DNA of 64,000 nucleotides from Bacteroidales bacterium. Its GTDB lineage: Bacteria; Bacteroidota; Bacteroidia; Bacteroidales; F082. Under the pieces are notes generated by a model, which was not told where the DNA came from, did no database searches, and saw only the letters and a program-made list of their open reading frames with translations. This document shows positions 52,222-62,700 of this stretch, piece after piece. The translations under genes were made by a program, and so were the position numbers. The first letter of the stretch is position 1. The number at the start of each line of letters is the position of its first letter. The DNA lies in NCBI GenBank assembly GCA_017428285.1, contig JAFRRE010000188.1:1-64000 (forward strand). The letters run 5' to 3'.

Positions 52222-52800
52222 CTAAACGGCCTCCGCCATCAGGTCTCTTCTACCGATAAGGCTGAAGATTGTGATTTCGTTGTCCTCATTGAGGATACGA
52301 AGCGTCCTTAGAATCTCGTTCAAGGTGGAACCGCTGGTGGTCACATCGTCGATAATCAACACATTTTGCTGGCGAATTGAGGCGCAGAGTTTTTCATCGA
52401 TTTGAGGATTCAATATTCCTTGAACATGACATAATTTGGGTTGGGCGAAACGATAAATATAACGAAGCATATACCGATTAACTTCGCTTGATGACTCCGG
52501 CATCACCACCAAGTTGTAATCATACAGGTTGATCTTCTTGTCAAGATTGTCCACAGCCTTTTTAATGAACTGAGTCAATTCGGGACTGTCTTGCAAGGCA
52601 TCGTTAAACTTCACATACTTAATGAACGCACTTCGGACATTGCTATCCACTTGTTCAGAGAACTCATATCCATAATAGAAGCATTTGCCAAAGGCTTCTA
52701 CTTGGTAGCCGTCACCTGTTAAGTTGACGATATCCTCCTTCCCATCGTGCTCGAAGTCGAACACGAACATTTGATTCTCGTTGTCGTATGTTACGCCCAT
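52222..52800 (-). CDS. Phosphoribosyltransferase-like protein
   Basis: 192 residues from MGVTYDNENQMF. The PRPP-binding loop NVLIIDDVTTSGSTLNEI (about 147-164) is the classic type I phosphoribosyltransferase signature. The N-terminal 90 residues do not match the zinc finger of ComF proteins, so the exact subgroup is open. The enzyme could act on a purine or related base, or the domain could be regulatory. The start is set by a TATTTTTG box (52821-52828, minus) 20 bases upstream. Confidence 0.72.
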   Translation of the reverse strand: MGVTYDNENQMFVFDFEHDGKEDIVNLTGDGYQVEAFGKCFYYGYEFSEQVDSNVRSAFIKYVKFNDALQDSPELTQFIKKAVDNLDKKINLYDYNLVVMPESSSEVNRYMLRYIYRFAQPKLCHVQGILNPQIDEKLCASIRQQNVLIIDDVTTSGSTLNEILRTLRILNEDNEITIFSLIGRRDLMAEAV

Positions 52801-52820
52801 AGTGTGTGTGTTTACAACTG

Positions 52821-52828
52821 CAAAAATA
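52821..52828 (-). promoter_or_regulatory. -7 box of the phosphoribosyltransferase gene
   Basis: TATTTTTG on the minus strand, 20 bases before the ATG. Confidence 0.6.
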
Positions 52829-52866
52829 CAACATAGTTTCAATAATCCAAGTGCTCAAGGAAAATT

Positions 52867-54951
52867 TCAAAACGCCTTTCGCCACCCACAGCCATTCCGC
52901 CACTCGGAGCAGCCGTAAGCGGTCTTTCCTTTTATAATATGCCCCTTGCCGCATAGCGGACACGGCTTGCCAATAATAGCGTCAGGATTGGCTTCAGTGG
53001 GTGTTGCTGGAGCCTCGGAAGGCATGTCATCCCTGCGAGGGATAGTGCGATGGCTGGGATCTATGCCTTCCGTTGCTTTTTTCTGTTTGGCTGTCGTTTT
53101 CTTAGGTGCCGCCTTCTTCGGTTTCTCCTCCGCCACAGCCGCCGCCACACGACGGTTGCTGTTGTCCAACATCACGGTGGTCACAATCTCCGTCACCATC
53201 TGCTTCAATTCATCAAGGAACTGCCGTGCCTCGTATTTGTGCTGCTCAATCTCACGGAGTTTCTTCTCCCAGATGCCAGTCAACTCGGCGCTTTTCAAGA
53301 GGTCTTCATGGATGAGGCCAATGAGTTCAATTCCCGTGGGTGTCGGCTCGAGGCTTTTGCGCACCTTTCTGATGTAGTTGCGCTTGAAAAGTGTCTCTAT
53401 GATGGCAGCACGCGTGGAAGGCCGCCCGATGCCGTTCTCCTTCATCACCTCACGCAACGACTCATCATCGACCAGCTTGCCCGCCGTTTCCATAGCACGC
53501 AGCAAGGTGGCTTCGGTGTATGGCTTCGGCGGCGAGGTCCACTTCTCAGCCAGCTGCGGCTGATGCGGTCCATGTTCGCCTTTAGTGAAGATGGGCAAGG
53601 TCTTCTCCTCATCCTCCTGCACTTCTTTGGTCCCTGAGCCTGTCGAAGGGTCTTCTTCCTGCTTCATAGGCTTGATGACCTCGCGCCATCCCGGCTCTAA
53701 TATCTGCTTGCCCGAGGTCTTGAACTCCACGTCTTCCACCTTGCCCATAACCGTCGTGGTGGCAAATTTGCAGTCGGGATAAAACACGGCAATGAAATGG
53801 CGGCAGACCTCATCATAGACCTGCTGCTCGGCAAAACTCAATCCCGTCGGCACAACACCTGTCGGGATGATGGCATGGTGGTCGGTGACCTTGCTATTGT
53901 CGAACACTTTCTTGCTCTTGGGCAGTTTCTTGCCCGCCAAAGGCGCAGTGTATTCAGCATAATTGGTCAGTTTCGCCAAAATATCAGGGCATTTCGGGTA
54001 TATGTCATCACTCAGATAGGTGGTATCGACACGCGGATAGGTGGTGTATTTCTTCTCGTAGAGGCTCTGAATGGTCTGTAAAGTCTGGTCGGCGGACAAG
54101 TTGTATTTCTTGTTGCATTCCACCTGCAGCGAGGTCAAGTCATACAGCCTCGGTGGAGCTTCTGTGCCTTTCTTTGTGGAGATGTCGGTGACAGTAAACT
54201 CTTTCCCTTCAATGCTTTGCAAGTCCTTTTGACCATCCTCAACGGAACCATATTTGCCTTTAGTGGCCGTAAAGGTTGTGTCGCGATAAACGGTTGACAG
54301 CACCCAATAAGCTTCAGGCTTGAAGTTGATGATTTCGTGGTAACGGTTGACAATCAGCGCCAAAGTAGGCGTTTGAACCCTTCCAATGGACAGCACCTGT
54401 CTGTTTTGGCCGTATTTCAAGGTGTAGAGACGAGTGGCATTCATACCTAGGAGCCAGTCACCGATGGCACGCGAAAGTCCCGCTTCGTAAAGCGTCTGAT
54501 AATCAGATTGATCCTTCAAAGATTTGAAGCCTTCCTTGATGGATTCTTCGGTCAAGGAAGAAATCCAAAGGCGTTTCACCCGACACTTTACAGCGGCTTT
54601 CTGCATCACCCAGCGCTGGATAAGCTCACCCTCTTGGCCAGCATCACCACAGTTTACGATTTCATCAGCCTTCTGAAACAAGGATTCAATGACTTTGAAT
54701 TGTTTCTCCACGCCCTTGTCCGCAATCAATTTAATACCAAACCGTTGCGGAATCATCGGCAAGCGACTCAAAGCCCATGCCTTCCATTGGTCAGTGTAGT
54801 CGTGCGGTTCCTTCAAAGTGCATAAATGTCCGAAAGTCCAAGTCACCTGGTAGCCGTTACCCTCCATATAACCCTCATGGGCAGTGTTGGCTCCAAGCAC
54901 CTTGGCAATGTCGCGGGCGACACTTGGCTTTTCGGCGATACAGACTATCAT
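52867..54951 (-). CDS. topB: DNA topoisomerase III
   Basis: 694 residues. The N-terminal Toprim domain starts CIAEKPSVARDIAKVLGA (about 4-21), with acidic NCGDAGQEGELIQRW (about 100-114). The topoisomerase IA core includes LSRAIGDWLLGMNATRLYT, SIGRVQTPTLALIV and the active-site Tyr region YTTYPRVDTTYLSDDI (about 305, where most relatives have RTDS). HAIIPTG and ENGIGRPSTRA follow. The C-terminal zinc ribbon CPLCGKG...CSEWRNGCGW occurs after a Lys/Ala-rich linker. It relaxes or decatenates DNA by single-strand passage. A second gene ending upstream on the same strand is separated by repeat sequence. Confidence 0.95.
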   Translation of the reverse strand: MIVCIAEKPSVARDIAKVLGANTAHEGYMEGNGYQVTWTFGHLCTLKEPHDYTDQWKAWALSRLPMIPQRFGIKLIADKGVEKQFKVIESLFQKADEIVNCGDAGQEGELIQRWVMQKAAVKCRVKRLWISSLTEESIKEGFKSLKDQSDYQTLYEAGLSRAIGDWLLGMNATRLYTLKYGQNRQVLSIGRVQTPTLALIVNRYHEIINFKPEAYWVLSTVYRDTTFTATKGKYGSVEDGQKDLQSIEGKEFTVTDISTKKGTEAPPRLYDLTSLQVECNKKYNLSADQTLQTIQSLYEKKYTTYPRVDTTYLSDDIYPKCPDILAKLTNYAEYTAPLAGKKLPKSKKVFDNSKVTDHHAIIPTGVVPTGLSFAEQQVYDEVCRHFIAVFYPDCKFATTTVMGKVEDVEFKTSGKQILEPGWREVIKPMKQEEDPSTGSGTKEVQEDEEKTLPIFTKGEHGPHQPQLAEKWTSPPKPYTEATLLRAMETAGKLVDDESLREVMKENGIGRPSTRAAIIETLFKRNYIRKVRKSLEPTPTGIELIGLIHEDLLKSAELTGIWEKKLREIEQHKYEARQFLDELKQMVTEIVTTVMLDNSNRRVAAAVAEEKPKKAAPKKTTAKQKKATEGIDPSHRTIPRRDDMPSEAPATPTEANPDAIIGKPCPLCGKGHIIKGKTAYGCSEWRNGCGWRKAF

Positions 54952-54992
54952 TTTAGTTAGGAGTTACCAGTTGTTCAGTTAGTAGTTTGCAG

Positions 54993-55023
54993 TTGTAGGG
55001 CTGTCACAGTGTGGCAGCCGCCT
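54993..55023 (-). repeat. Half of intergenic module C, opposite orientation
   Basis: The reverse complement matches the first half of module C in the 36-40 kb array (GGCTGCCAC.GTGTGACAGCCCTAC). It lies nine bases from the stop of the first antiporter gene. Confidence 0.7.
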
Positions 55024-55031
55024 GACTATTG

Positions 55032-57314
55032 TTAGTCAGAAATCGTATCAGGGTTATAATTCATCAATATCTCAGCCTTGTCCTTTTGTGCCACAAACCA
55101 CACCAAATCAGCGGGTTGGAAGGCAATCCGAGCCGAAGGATTCAAGATGAAATGTCCATCACGTTCAATGGCAATAATCATGGCATCGAAATTCTCGGCC
55201 AAGCCCGAATCCTTGAGCGCAACGCCCACATATGGACTATTGGGACGCACTTGCACATTGTACAAATCCACCTCACTCTCCTCATGCTCCTGGATGAGCG
55301 CATCGTCGAAGACTTCCACCTTGCCCACCATCAACCGGAGGTGATCTTCATGCCCCACAAAGGTAATCTTATCGAAAGGAAACAATTGGAAGTCAGACCT
55401 GGGCAACTCATACAGCTGTTTGCCGCGCTCCACGCTTACCACACTCACATTATAATTGTCACGAAAATCGGTCTCTTTGATCAGTTTTCCAGAATATACA
55501 CTGTCAGGACTCAATGTCATCTTCTGCAAATGGCAGTTCTCCTGTAAGATTTCGGGGATGGCAAACACCTGCGTCGACTGGCGCTTGTTGAGGTTGCCTT
55601 GGAAGTTGTCCTCGATGCGCTTGTAGAACTTCATCGCGGGACTCATGACACGGAGCATGATCGTGTAACCAAAAGCCATGGCCATATTGATGAAATGGAA
55701 ATAGGGAGCTCCAACGCCCAAATGCGACCAAAAAGCCGCATTGAAGAAATGTCGCATGACACCAGCAGCTACCACCCATACAATAATGAAACGCAAGATG
55801 AAGATACTCAAAATCAAGGTTTTATTGAATCGGCTGTTTTCCATCAGCTTGTGCGTGGTCTTGACCAAGGTATGCCTGAAGCCGATAGCCCACAGGAAAG
55901 GCGAAACCAGCACCAAAGTGATGGCCGCGCTGATGGCGATACCCCAAATGCCATGCACATATTTCATGACCTCGGAGCCAATCCAGAAGCAGATGAACAG
56001 CACCGCTATGACAATGGCAACATTAATGATGATATGCTTAAATTGTCGGCCCATGAAACTGGCCATATTCACCTTTTTGCCGCTCTTCACCTTGATGCCT
56101 CGGTCATTGCTCTCCAAATGATTCAACCAACCCTCGGGGAAATGCCCACTCAGCCAACGATAAGTCGGAACCGCTGCCTTGATGGCGTAAGGCGTGATGA
56201 AAGTCGTTATGATAGACACTGAAACGATGATGGGATACAAGAACTCGTCGATGACACCATAGCTCAAACCCAACGAGGCGATGATGAAGGAGAACTCACC
56301 GATCTGGCAGAAACAGAAACCGCCTTGAATGGATTGCTTCAAACCCAGACCTGCCAACAACCGACCGATGACATTGCTCAAAGGCTTGAAGAGCAGCAAA
56401 ACCACCGTCACCACAAGAATCTGCCACCAATAATCCACCAAAATCTTCGGGTCGACCAACATACCGACCGAGACAAAGAAGATGGCACCAAACAGGTTCT
56501 TGATGGGAGTTGTCAGCTTATGAATCATCTCAGCCTCAAGGGTTTCGGCCAAGATGGAGCCCATGATGAACGCGCCTAAGGCCGATGAAAAACCAGCCAC
56601 ATTAGCCAAGACAACCATCATGAAACACAAGCCCACTGCAAACACGGTCAAGGTCTCTTCCGACATGAACTTACGCGACCATCGCAACACGGTCGGCACA
56701 ATGAAGATACCACCGATGAACCATATCAACAGGAAGAAACCAAGTTTCAACATACTGGTAACCAGCTGCATGCCATCGAAGGTCTTACTTACCGCCAAGG
56801 TGGACAAAATGACCATCAGCAAGACAGCCTCCAGGTCTTCCACCACCAACTCACCGATGACATTGCCGCTGAATTTTTCGCGATGCAACTTCATGTCATC
56901 GAATGCCTTGGCGATAATCGTCGTGGAGGAAATCGACAACATGGCGCCGAGGAAAATGCAATCCATCTGCGACCAGCCCAACACTTTACCTAGCAGGAAA
57001 CCCACTAGGCACATCGTCACCAACTCGGTCAAAGCGGTGATGCCGACCGTTCCTCCCACTTTCTTCAGCTTCTTGAAACTGAACTCCAAGCCGATACCGA
57101 ACAGCATGAACACCATACCAATTTCGCTCCAAGTCTCCACACTCGTGTGGTCGTTGATGACAGGGAACCACTCGAAGTTGGGACCGATGAGGAAACCGGC
57201 AATAATATAGCCCAGTACCACAGGCTGCTTCAACCATTTGAAAATCACTGTTGTAATACCTGCCGTGACAAGTATTAAGGCAAGGTCGGAGAATAATGCG
57301 GGTAAGGATTCCAT
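55032..57314 (-). CDS. KefB-like cation:proton antiporter with RCK_C domains (copy 1)
   Basis: 760 residues. The CPA2 antiporter domain (about 8-380) has 12 or more membrane segments and the family marks LGYIIAGFLIGPN, FMLFGIGLEFS, SISSTTIIAKAFDD and CFCQIGEFSFIIASLGL. A second hydrophobic domain lies at about 425-560. Two TrkA_C-type (RCK_C) domains close the protein (about 585-665 and 675-755), each with a pattern like GVALKDSGLAENFDAMIIAIERDG. No RCK_N Rossmann motif (GxGxxG) was seen, so gating is probably not by NAD(H) as in Kef. It exchanges K or Na for protons in the inner membrane. It is a close paralogue of the next gene. Confidence 0.88.
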   Translation of the reverse strand: MESLPALFSDLALILVTAGITTVIFKWLKQPVVLGYIIAGFLIGPNFEWFPVINDHTSVETWSEIGMVFMLFGIGLEFSFKKLKKVGGTVGITALTELVTMCLVGFLLGKVLGWSQMDCIFLGAMLSISSTTIIAKAFDDMKLHREKFSGNVIGELVVEDLEAVLLMVILSTLAVSKTFDGMQLVTSMLKLGFFLLIWFIGGIFIVPTVLRWSRKFMSEETLTVFAVGLCFMMVVLANVAGFSSALGAFIMGSILAETLEAEMIHKLTTPIKNLFGAIFFVSVGMLVDPKILVDYWWQILVVTVVLLLFKPLSNVIGRLLAGLGLKQSIQGGFCFCQIGEFSFIIASLGLSYGVIDEFLYPIIVSVSIITTFITPYAIKAAVPTYRWLSGHFPEGWLNHLESNDRGIKVKSGKKVNMASFMGRQFKHIIINVAIVIAVLFICFWIGSEVMKYVHGIWGIAISAAITLVLVSPFLWAIGFRHTLVKTTHKLMENSRFNKTLILSIFILRFIIVWVVAAGVMRHFFNAAFWSHLGVGAPYFHFINMAMAFGYTIMLRVMSPAMKFYKRIEDNFQGNLNKRQSTQVFAIPEILQENCHLQKMTLSPDSVYSGKLIKETDFRDNYNVSVVSVERGKQLYELPRSDFQLFPFDKITFVGHEDHLRLMVGKVEVFDDALIQEHEESEVDLYNVQVRPNSPYVGVALKDSGLAENFDAMIIAIERDGHFILNPSARIAFQPADLVWFVAQKDKAEILMNYNPDTISD

Positions 57315-57316
57315 GG

Positions 57317-57362
57317 CTATCAGTTATCAGTTATCAGTTGTTCAGTTGACAGTTGTTCAGTT
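57317..57362. repeat. ATCAGTTATCAGTTGTTCAGTT-type repeat overlapping a gene end
   Basis: Short degenerate units of TATCAG and TTCAGTT run from just after the first antiporter start into the 3' end of the second. The last residues of the second antiporter (EQLSTEQLITDN) are encoded by this repeat. Confidence 0.6.
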
Positions 57363-59629
57363 CCGTAGGCGTATTGCATCAAGGCTTTGGCGTTGGTTTC
57401 GGTAGAGACAAACCAAACTATATCGCCATGTTGGAACACGAATGAAGCTTGAGGATTAAGGAAGAATTCATCGTCGCGTTGAATGGCAATTACCATGACA
57501 TTGAAGCGATTGAGCAAGTCGGAATCATGAAGGGAGACACCGGCATAACGGCTGTTCGGGCCCACCACTGAGTTATGGATATCGACATCGCTCTCAGGAC
57601 GTTCCTTGATCAGCACATCATCTTCCACCTCGACGAACGGCCTAAGCTTGGCCAGCTGCTCTTCGGTACCGATGAAAGTCACCTCATCGGCAGGATACAA
57701 TATGAAGTCGCGACGAGGTAGGTCAATGATCTCATCAGCTCGGTCAACACACACTACACTAGCCCCATAGGTTGGGCGAAAGTCGGTCTCGCGTATGCGT
57801 TTGCCGACATATTGGCTCTTTGGACTCAAAGCCATCTTCTCCATAGTGAAATTCTCCTGCAACACTTCAGGCAACACAAACGACTTTAAGGTTTCGCGTT
57901 TATTCATGTTTTCGAGGAAACGACGTTCAATAATTTCATACCAATGCATCACAGGCGTAATCACACGAAGAACGATGACATAAATAACTGACAAACCCAA
58001 GGCAATCAAATGATTAGATGCATTTTGCAGGCCAAGACTATCCCAAAACTCAGTACCCAAATAATGGTTGTGAATGTTGACCGCGACACCCCAAACAAGG
58101 ATGATGCGCAAGATGAAAATCAACTTGATGGAGTTCTTGTTGAACTGACTCTCAGCCATCAGTTTTCCAGTAGTCTTTTTCATGCCATGCTTAAAGGCCA
58201 CCGCCCACAGGAAGGGTGACATGACCAGCAGGGTGACAGCCAGTGAGACCAAGCCACTAATAGGCTGAGGCACATAATCTTCAATGAACATACAGAGCGA
58301 GAAGCAAATCAGCATCAAGGCGATGATGATGGAAGCATACAGCACCAAGTTCTTCAGTTGGCTCAAAAGATAAGCCTTCATTGTCATTTCCTCACCATTC
58401 GTAGACTTGACGGCTTTTTCCTTACTTCCAAAGCCGTTTTTCCAACTATCAGGCACTTTCTTCTCGATCCAACGGAATAGTGGCTCTCCGCCCTTAATCA
58501 TATAAGGAGTGAGGAAAGTGGTGATGATGGACACCGAAACGATGATGGGATACAAGAAATCATCGATGACGCCAAAACTCATACCCACCGTGGCGATGAT
58601 GAACGAGAACTCACCGATTTGACCAAAACACATGCCCGCACGAACGGCATTGTGGAGGTTATCGCCCGAAAACAGCATACCCAGACCTGAACTCAATGAT
58701 TTCAGCACGACCACGACAATAGTGATGACCAAAATCTGCCACCAATATTGTACCAAGATGGCCGGATTGACCATCATACCTACCGAAACAAAGAACACGG
58801 CTCCAAACAAGTTCTTGATGGGAGTGGTGAGTTTATGTATCATCTCAGCCTCAAGTGTTTCGGCCAAGATGGAACCCATGATAAAGGCACCCAAAGCCGA
58901 TGAGAAGCCCGCCTTGTTGGCTAACCAAACCATGAAAAAACACAGGCCGACGGCAAACACCGTCAAGGTCTCTTCCGACATGAACTTGCGCGCCCATTTG
59001 AGGATAGTCGGAATGAGGAACACACCACCGACATACCATACCAAGAGGAAGAAAACAAGGCGTACTACGCTCATCATCAATTCTTTTCCATCCAAGGTAG
59101 CGCTGACCGCCATGGTGGAAAGCACCACCATCATCAAGATGGCAGCCAAATCTTCAACCACCAGAACGCCAATAACACTCCCCGTAAAACGCTCCCCTTT
59201 CATCTTCAAGTCATCGAAAGCCTTGGCGATGATGGTTGTGGACGACATGGAAAGCATGGCACCCAGGAAGATGCTGTCCATCTGCGACCAGCCCATCACC
59301 TTACCGAGCAAAAAGCCGATAATGCACATGGAGATCAACTCCGTGAGTGCCGTGATGCCTACTGTACCAGCTTGTTTCCTCAGTTTTTTGAAACTGAATT
59401 CCAGACCAATGGCAAACAGCAAGAAGACCATACCAATTTCACTCCAAACCTCCACACTTTCATGGTCGTTGATGACGGGGAACCAAGGAAAATAAGGTCC
59501 AATGAGCAGACCAGCAATGATATAGCCCAAAACCAGGGGATGTTTCAACCATTTGAAAATCACTGTTGTAACACCTGCCGTAACGAGAATTAGAGCAAGG
59601 TCAGAGAATATTGCGGGTAAGGATTCCAT
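57320..59629 (-). CDS. KefB-like cation:proton antiporter with RCK_C domains (copy 2)
   Basis: About 769 residues from MESLPAIF, colinear with copy 1 throughout. It has the antiporter domain (LGYIIAGLLIGPYF, FLLFAIGLEFS, SMSSTTIIAKAFDD, CFGQIGEFSFIIATVGMS), a second hydrophobic domain, and two TrkA_C domains with GKRIRETDFRPTYGASVV and GVSLHDSDLLNRFNVMVIAIQRDD. No Rossmann NAD-binding motif was seen. It starts 28 bases after a TATTTTTG box (59657-59664). The two genes lie head to tail with five bases between them and arose by tandem duplication, since both begin MESLPA-F-SDLALILVTAG. Confidence 0.88.
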   Translation of the reverse strand: MESLPAIFSDLALILVTAGVTTVIFKWLKHPLVLGYIIAGLLIGPYFPWFPVINDHESVEVWSEIGMVFLLFAIGLEFSFKKLRKQAGTVGITALTELISMCIIGFLLGKVMGWSQMDSIFLGAMLSMSSTTIIAKAFDDLKMKGERFTGSVIGVLVVEDLAAILMMVVLSTMAVSATLDGKELMMSVVRLVFFLLVWYVGGVFLIPTILKWARKFMSEETLTVFAVGLCFFMVWLANKAGFSSALGAFIMGSILAETLEAEMIHKLTTPIKNLFGAVFFVSVGMMVNPAILVQYWWQILVITIVVVVLKSLSSGLGMLFSGDNLHNAVRAGMCFGQIGEFSFIIATVGMSFGVIDDFLYPIIVSVSIITTFLTPYMIKGGEPLFRWIEKKVPDSWKNGFGSKEKAVKSTNGEEMTMKAYLLSQLKNLVLYASIIIALMLICFSLCMFIEDYVPQPISGLVSLAVTLLVMSPFLWAVAFKHGMKKTTGKLMAESQFNKNSIKLIFILRIILVWGVAVNIHNHYLGTEFWDSLGLQNASNHLIALGLSVIYVIVLRVITPVMHWYEIIERRFLENMNKRETLKSFVLPEVLQENFTMEKMALSPKSQYVGKRIRETDFRPTYGASVVCVDRADEIIDLPRRDFILYPADEVTFIGTEEQLAKLRPFVEVEDDVLIKERPESDVDIHNSVVGPNSRYAGVSLHDSDLLNRFNVMVIAIQRDDEFFLNPQASFVFQHGDIVWFVSTETNAKALMQYAYGTEQLSTEQLITDN

Positions 59630-59656
59630 AAGGACAATCATGTTTTTACGAGTTTG

Positions 59657-59664
59657 CAAAAATA
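59657..59664 (-). promoter_or_regulatory. -7 box of the tandem antiporter operon
   Basis: TATTTTTG on the minus strand, 27 bases before the ATG at 59629. Confidence 0.6.
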
Positions 59665-59779
59665 CAAAATATACCCGTAAAACCAAAATCAATCTTTGCC
59701 AGAGATGGCCTGCAAATATGGATTATTAGCAGGCTTCGGGATACATGTCATATCCAAGCTAGCTATGAAGAACTGAAAA

Positions 59780-62700
59780 TCAATTCATCCCTTTCATCAC
59801 TTCCAGCAAACTGCCATACGAATCCACGCAACCATATCTCACCTGACTTGTTGAGACATTGTTGAACAACTTCTTGGCACAGTCAATCTTTGCCTTTTCC
59901 ACGCCTTTCAGTTGCATCGAATCCATCGAGCCTTTGGTTTCGGCGATGAAGAACACATGCTTGACGCCCATGCCATCGTTGAAGGCGATAGCCCAGTCGG
60001 GAGCATAATTGCCCACTGGTGTTGGGATTTGGAACGACCTCGGCAACTTGGCATAGACGCAAACCTCCTCCGCCTTGTCCAAATCCTCGGCAAAAGTACG
60101 CTCGCCTTGGCTATCGGGGAACACGTAATCAAGGATATGCTTCTTGGCCTCATAGGCTTTGTCAACCGTTTGGCGACTCTTTTCTTTGGTGAAGATGTCA
60201 GAATCGTACTGGTTTTCCGTGCGGTTGTAACTGATGTGCTCCACAATCATCGTGGCTTTCTGCTCGCGGATGATATGGCTTACCTTGCGAATGAACTCTT
60301 CAGGGTTGTTCTTGAACATGTACAGCTTCGACCGCTGAATGCCCTTCAGAATGCGAGTGACCGTGCGGCGGGTCAGCGTGGCTGCTTTGGCGATGTCGCC
60401 CACCAAGTCGTAGGGCACATTGCTGGTTGACACATCACGCATCTCCTTTGTCCGCGTGCTTTGCTCACCGGTGAAGTCCAGTTCATCATCGCCTTGTATG
60501 CCTGTAGTCACGACATACTTCAGCTGCGTGACATTCAAATCGCTGTTGATGGCGGCAATGGCTTTCTGAATCAGCTCCTCGCTGTCGTAATGCACCGTAT
60601 AGACATAGCGGTGGTTGATTTCGTTCCACAAGGCCTTGAATTCCTTCTTCTCGGCATTGTCGTTCAAACGCTCGTTCACCACTTCAGCCTTGCCGTTGGC
60701 ATCTTCCACCATATCGTCAAAAGCTGCTGGGTCAAAGATACTCTGAATCAGTTTGTGCACCTGCTCTTCAATGGGTTGCAGTTTTTTGCTCATCAGAGCC
60801 AAAGTACCCTTCTCCATATCGGTATGATAGTCTTGCAGAATGTTGCCCTTTTCATCGATATAGTCGTTGTCGTACAGATAACTTACGATGCTGGCAGCCT
60901 CCTGCTCCGATATGGTGTGTTTCTCCACACCCACTTTGACGGTAACGCCTTTGAAGTAATCGACTGTCGCTTGTGTCGGACGTTCACGCAAAGTGTCTTT
61001 GGTCTCTTTCTGCAAAGCATCAACGAAAGAACTGTAGTTCTCGTTGGCGATGACGGTCAGTTTGTTGGTGTCGTGTACGGCATCGCCCAAGCGTTCCTTG
61101 TCCATGCGGTTGCCGTCATTATCAACGCAGATTCGCAAACCGCGACCGACTTCCTGCCGTTTGGCGGTGCTGGAATTGGCGTGACGCAACGTGCAGATTT
61201 GGAACACATTGGGATTGTCCCAACCTTCGCGCAGGGCAGAATGGGAGAAGATGAATCGTGTCGGCTCATCAAAACTCAACAGGCGTTCCTTGTTCTTCAG
61301 AATCAGGTCGTAAGCCGAGATGTCATCTGATGTATCCTTGCCGCGTTTTACCTCACTATCAATTGAATGGCCCTTCTTGTCGATGGAGAAATAGCCGTTG
61401 TGTACTTGTGCAGCGGTAAAACGACGCAGGTATTTCTGATAATCATCCTCAAACAGAGTCAGGTTCTCGTTCAGATAGCGATTGTATTCATCCTCAAACA
61501 TCTTCCACAGCGGACCTTGCACCTCGTTTCCATCTGTATCATAGCTCTTGTAGTTGGTCACCTCATCGATGAAGAACAGCGAAAGAGTCTTGATGCCCTG
61601 CTGGAACAAGGCTCTCTCTTTCTCGAAATGCGACTTGATGGTTTCCCGTATTTGTATCAGTTGGATGGCTTTCTCGCTGACATCGCCCATTACCTCGCCC
61701 TGACGCAGTTGCTTGCCGTTTTGGAAATAGACCGTGTTGGCCAGCGGGTTGATCTCGGTGATAACAAAATCTTTGTAGGCAGGAAGTTGCGAAACGGCAA
61801 ACAGCGAATCGCCTTGCTCGAACTTGCAAAGTTGTCGGCGGGTGGCAGCGGCGCCTTTCACCTCGATTTCAAGCCTGACCACCGGTGCGTGGTTCTTCGA
61901 AAGGATGATGCTATCGAAATAGATGTAGCTTTGTGTGCCCAACAGGTTCTGCACTGTGATACCCTTTACTTGGATTTTCTTCACCAAGCGTTGTTTGTAG
62001 GCATCGTAGGCATCCAGCGCATAGATGCAGTTGTGCGAAGTCTTGTGGGTGGCAGAATAGTTGAGCACAAACAGCGGTTTGAAGTTGCGCAAGGCCCTTT
62101 GCGTGGCTTCGCCCTCCATCTTCTGCGGCTCGTCCATAATGATGATAGGACGGTTGGCGGCAATCACGTCGATGGGACGACGGCTTTGAAAATCGTCGCG
62201 TTTGGAGTAGATGATACGCGCCTCCTTGTTGGCCGCACCTTCCTTGAACGAGGTGTTGAACGCCTGCACGTTGATAATCATCACGTTGATGCTGGCATCG
62301 CTGCTGAACGAGTCGATTTGGGTGAGGTTGGCGCTGTTGTAGATGAAATAGCGGGCTTTCTTGCCGTAGAACTCCATGAAATGCTCTTCCAGCATGGTGA
62401 AGCTCTTATAGACTCCTTCGCGGATAGCGATGCTGGGCACCACCACGATGAACTTCGACCAGCCGAAGCGTTTGTTCATCTCGAACATGGTCTTGATATA
62501 GACGTAGGTCTTGCCCGTGCCCGTCTCCATCTCCACATCCAACGAGCAGGCACCGAGGCCGTTGGTGGCCGCCAAGGACTTGCTCAGCGGGATGTCGTTC
62601 TGCACCTGCTGATGGTGGATGTTCTCCAACAACTGGTTAGCGTTGAGTTCCACATCGGCATTGCGGTAGCCCACATACTCCTCCTCAAACTCGGCCTTCA

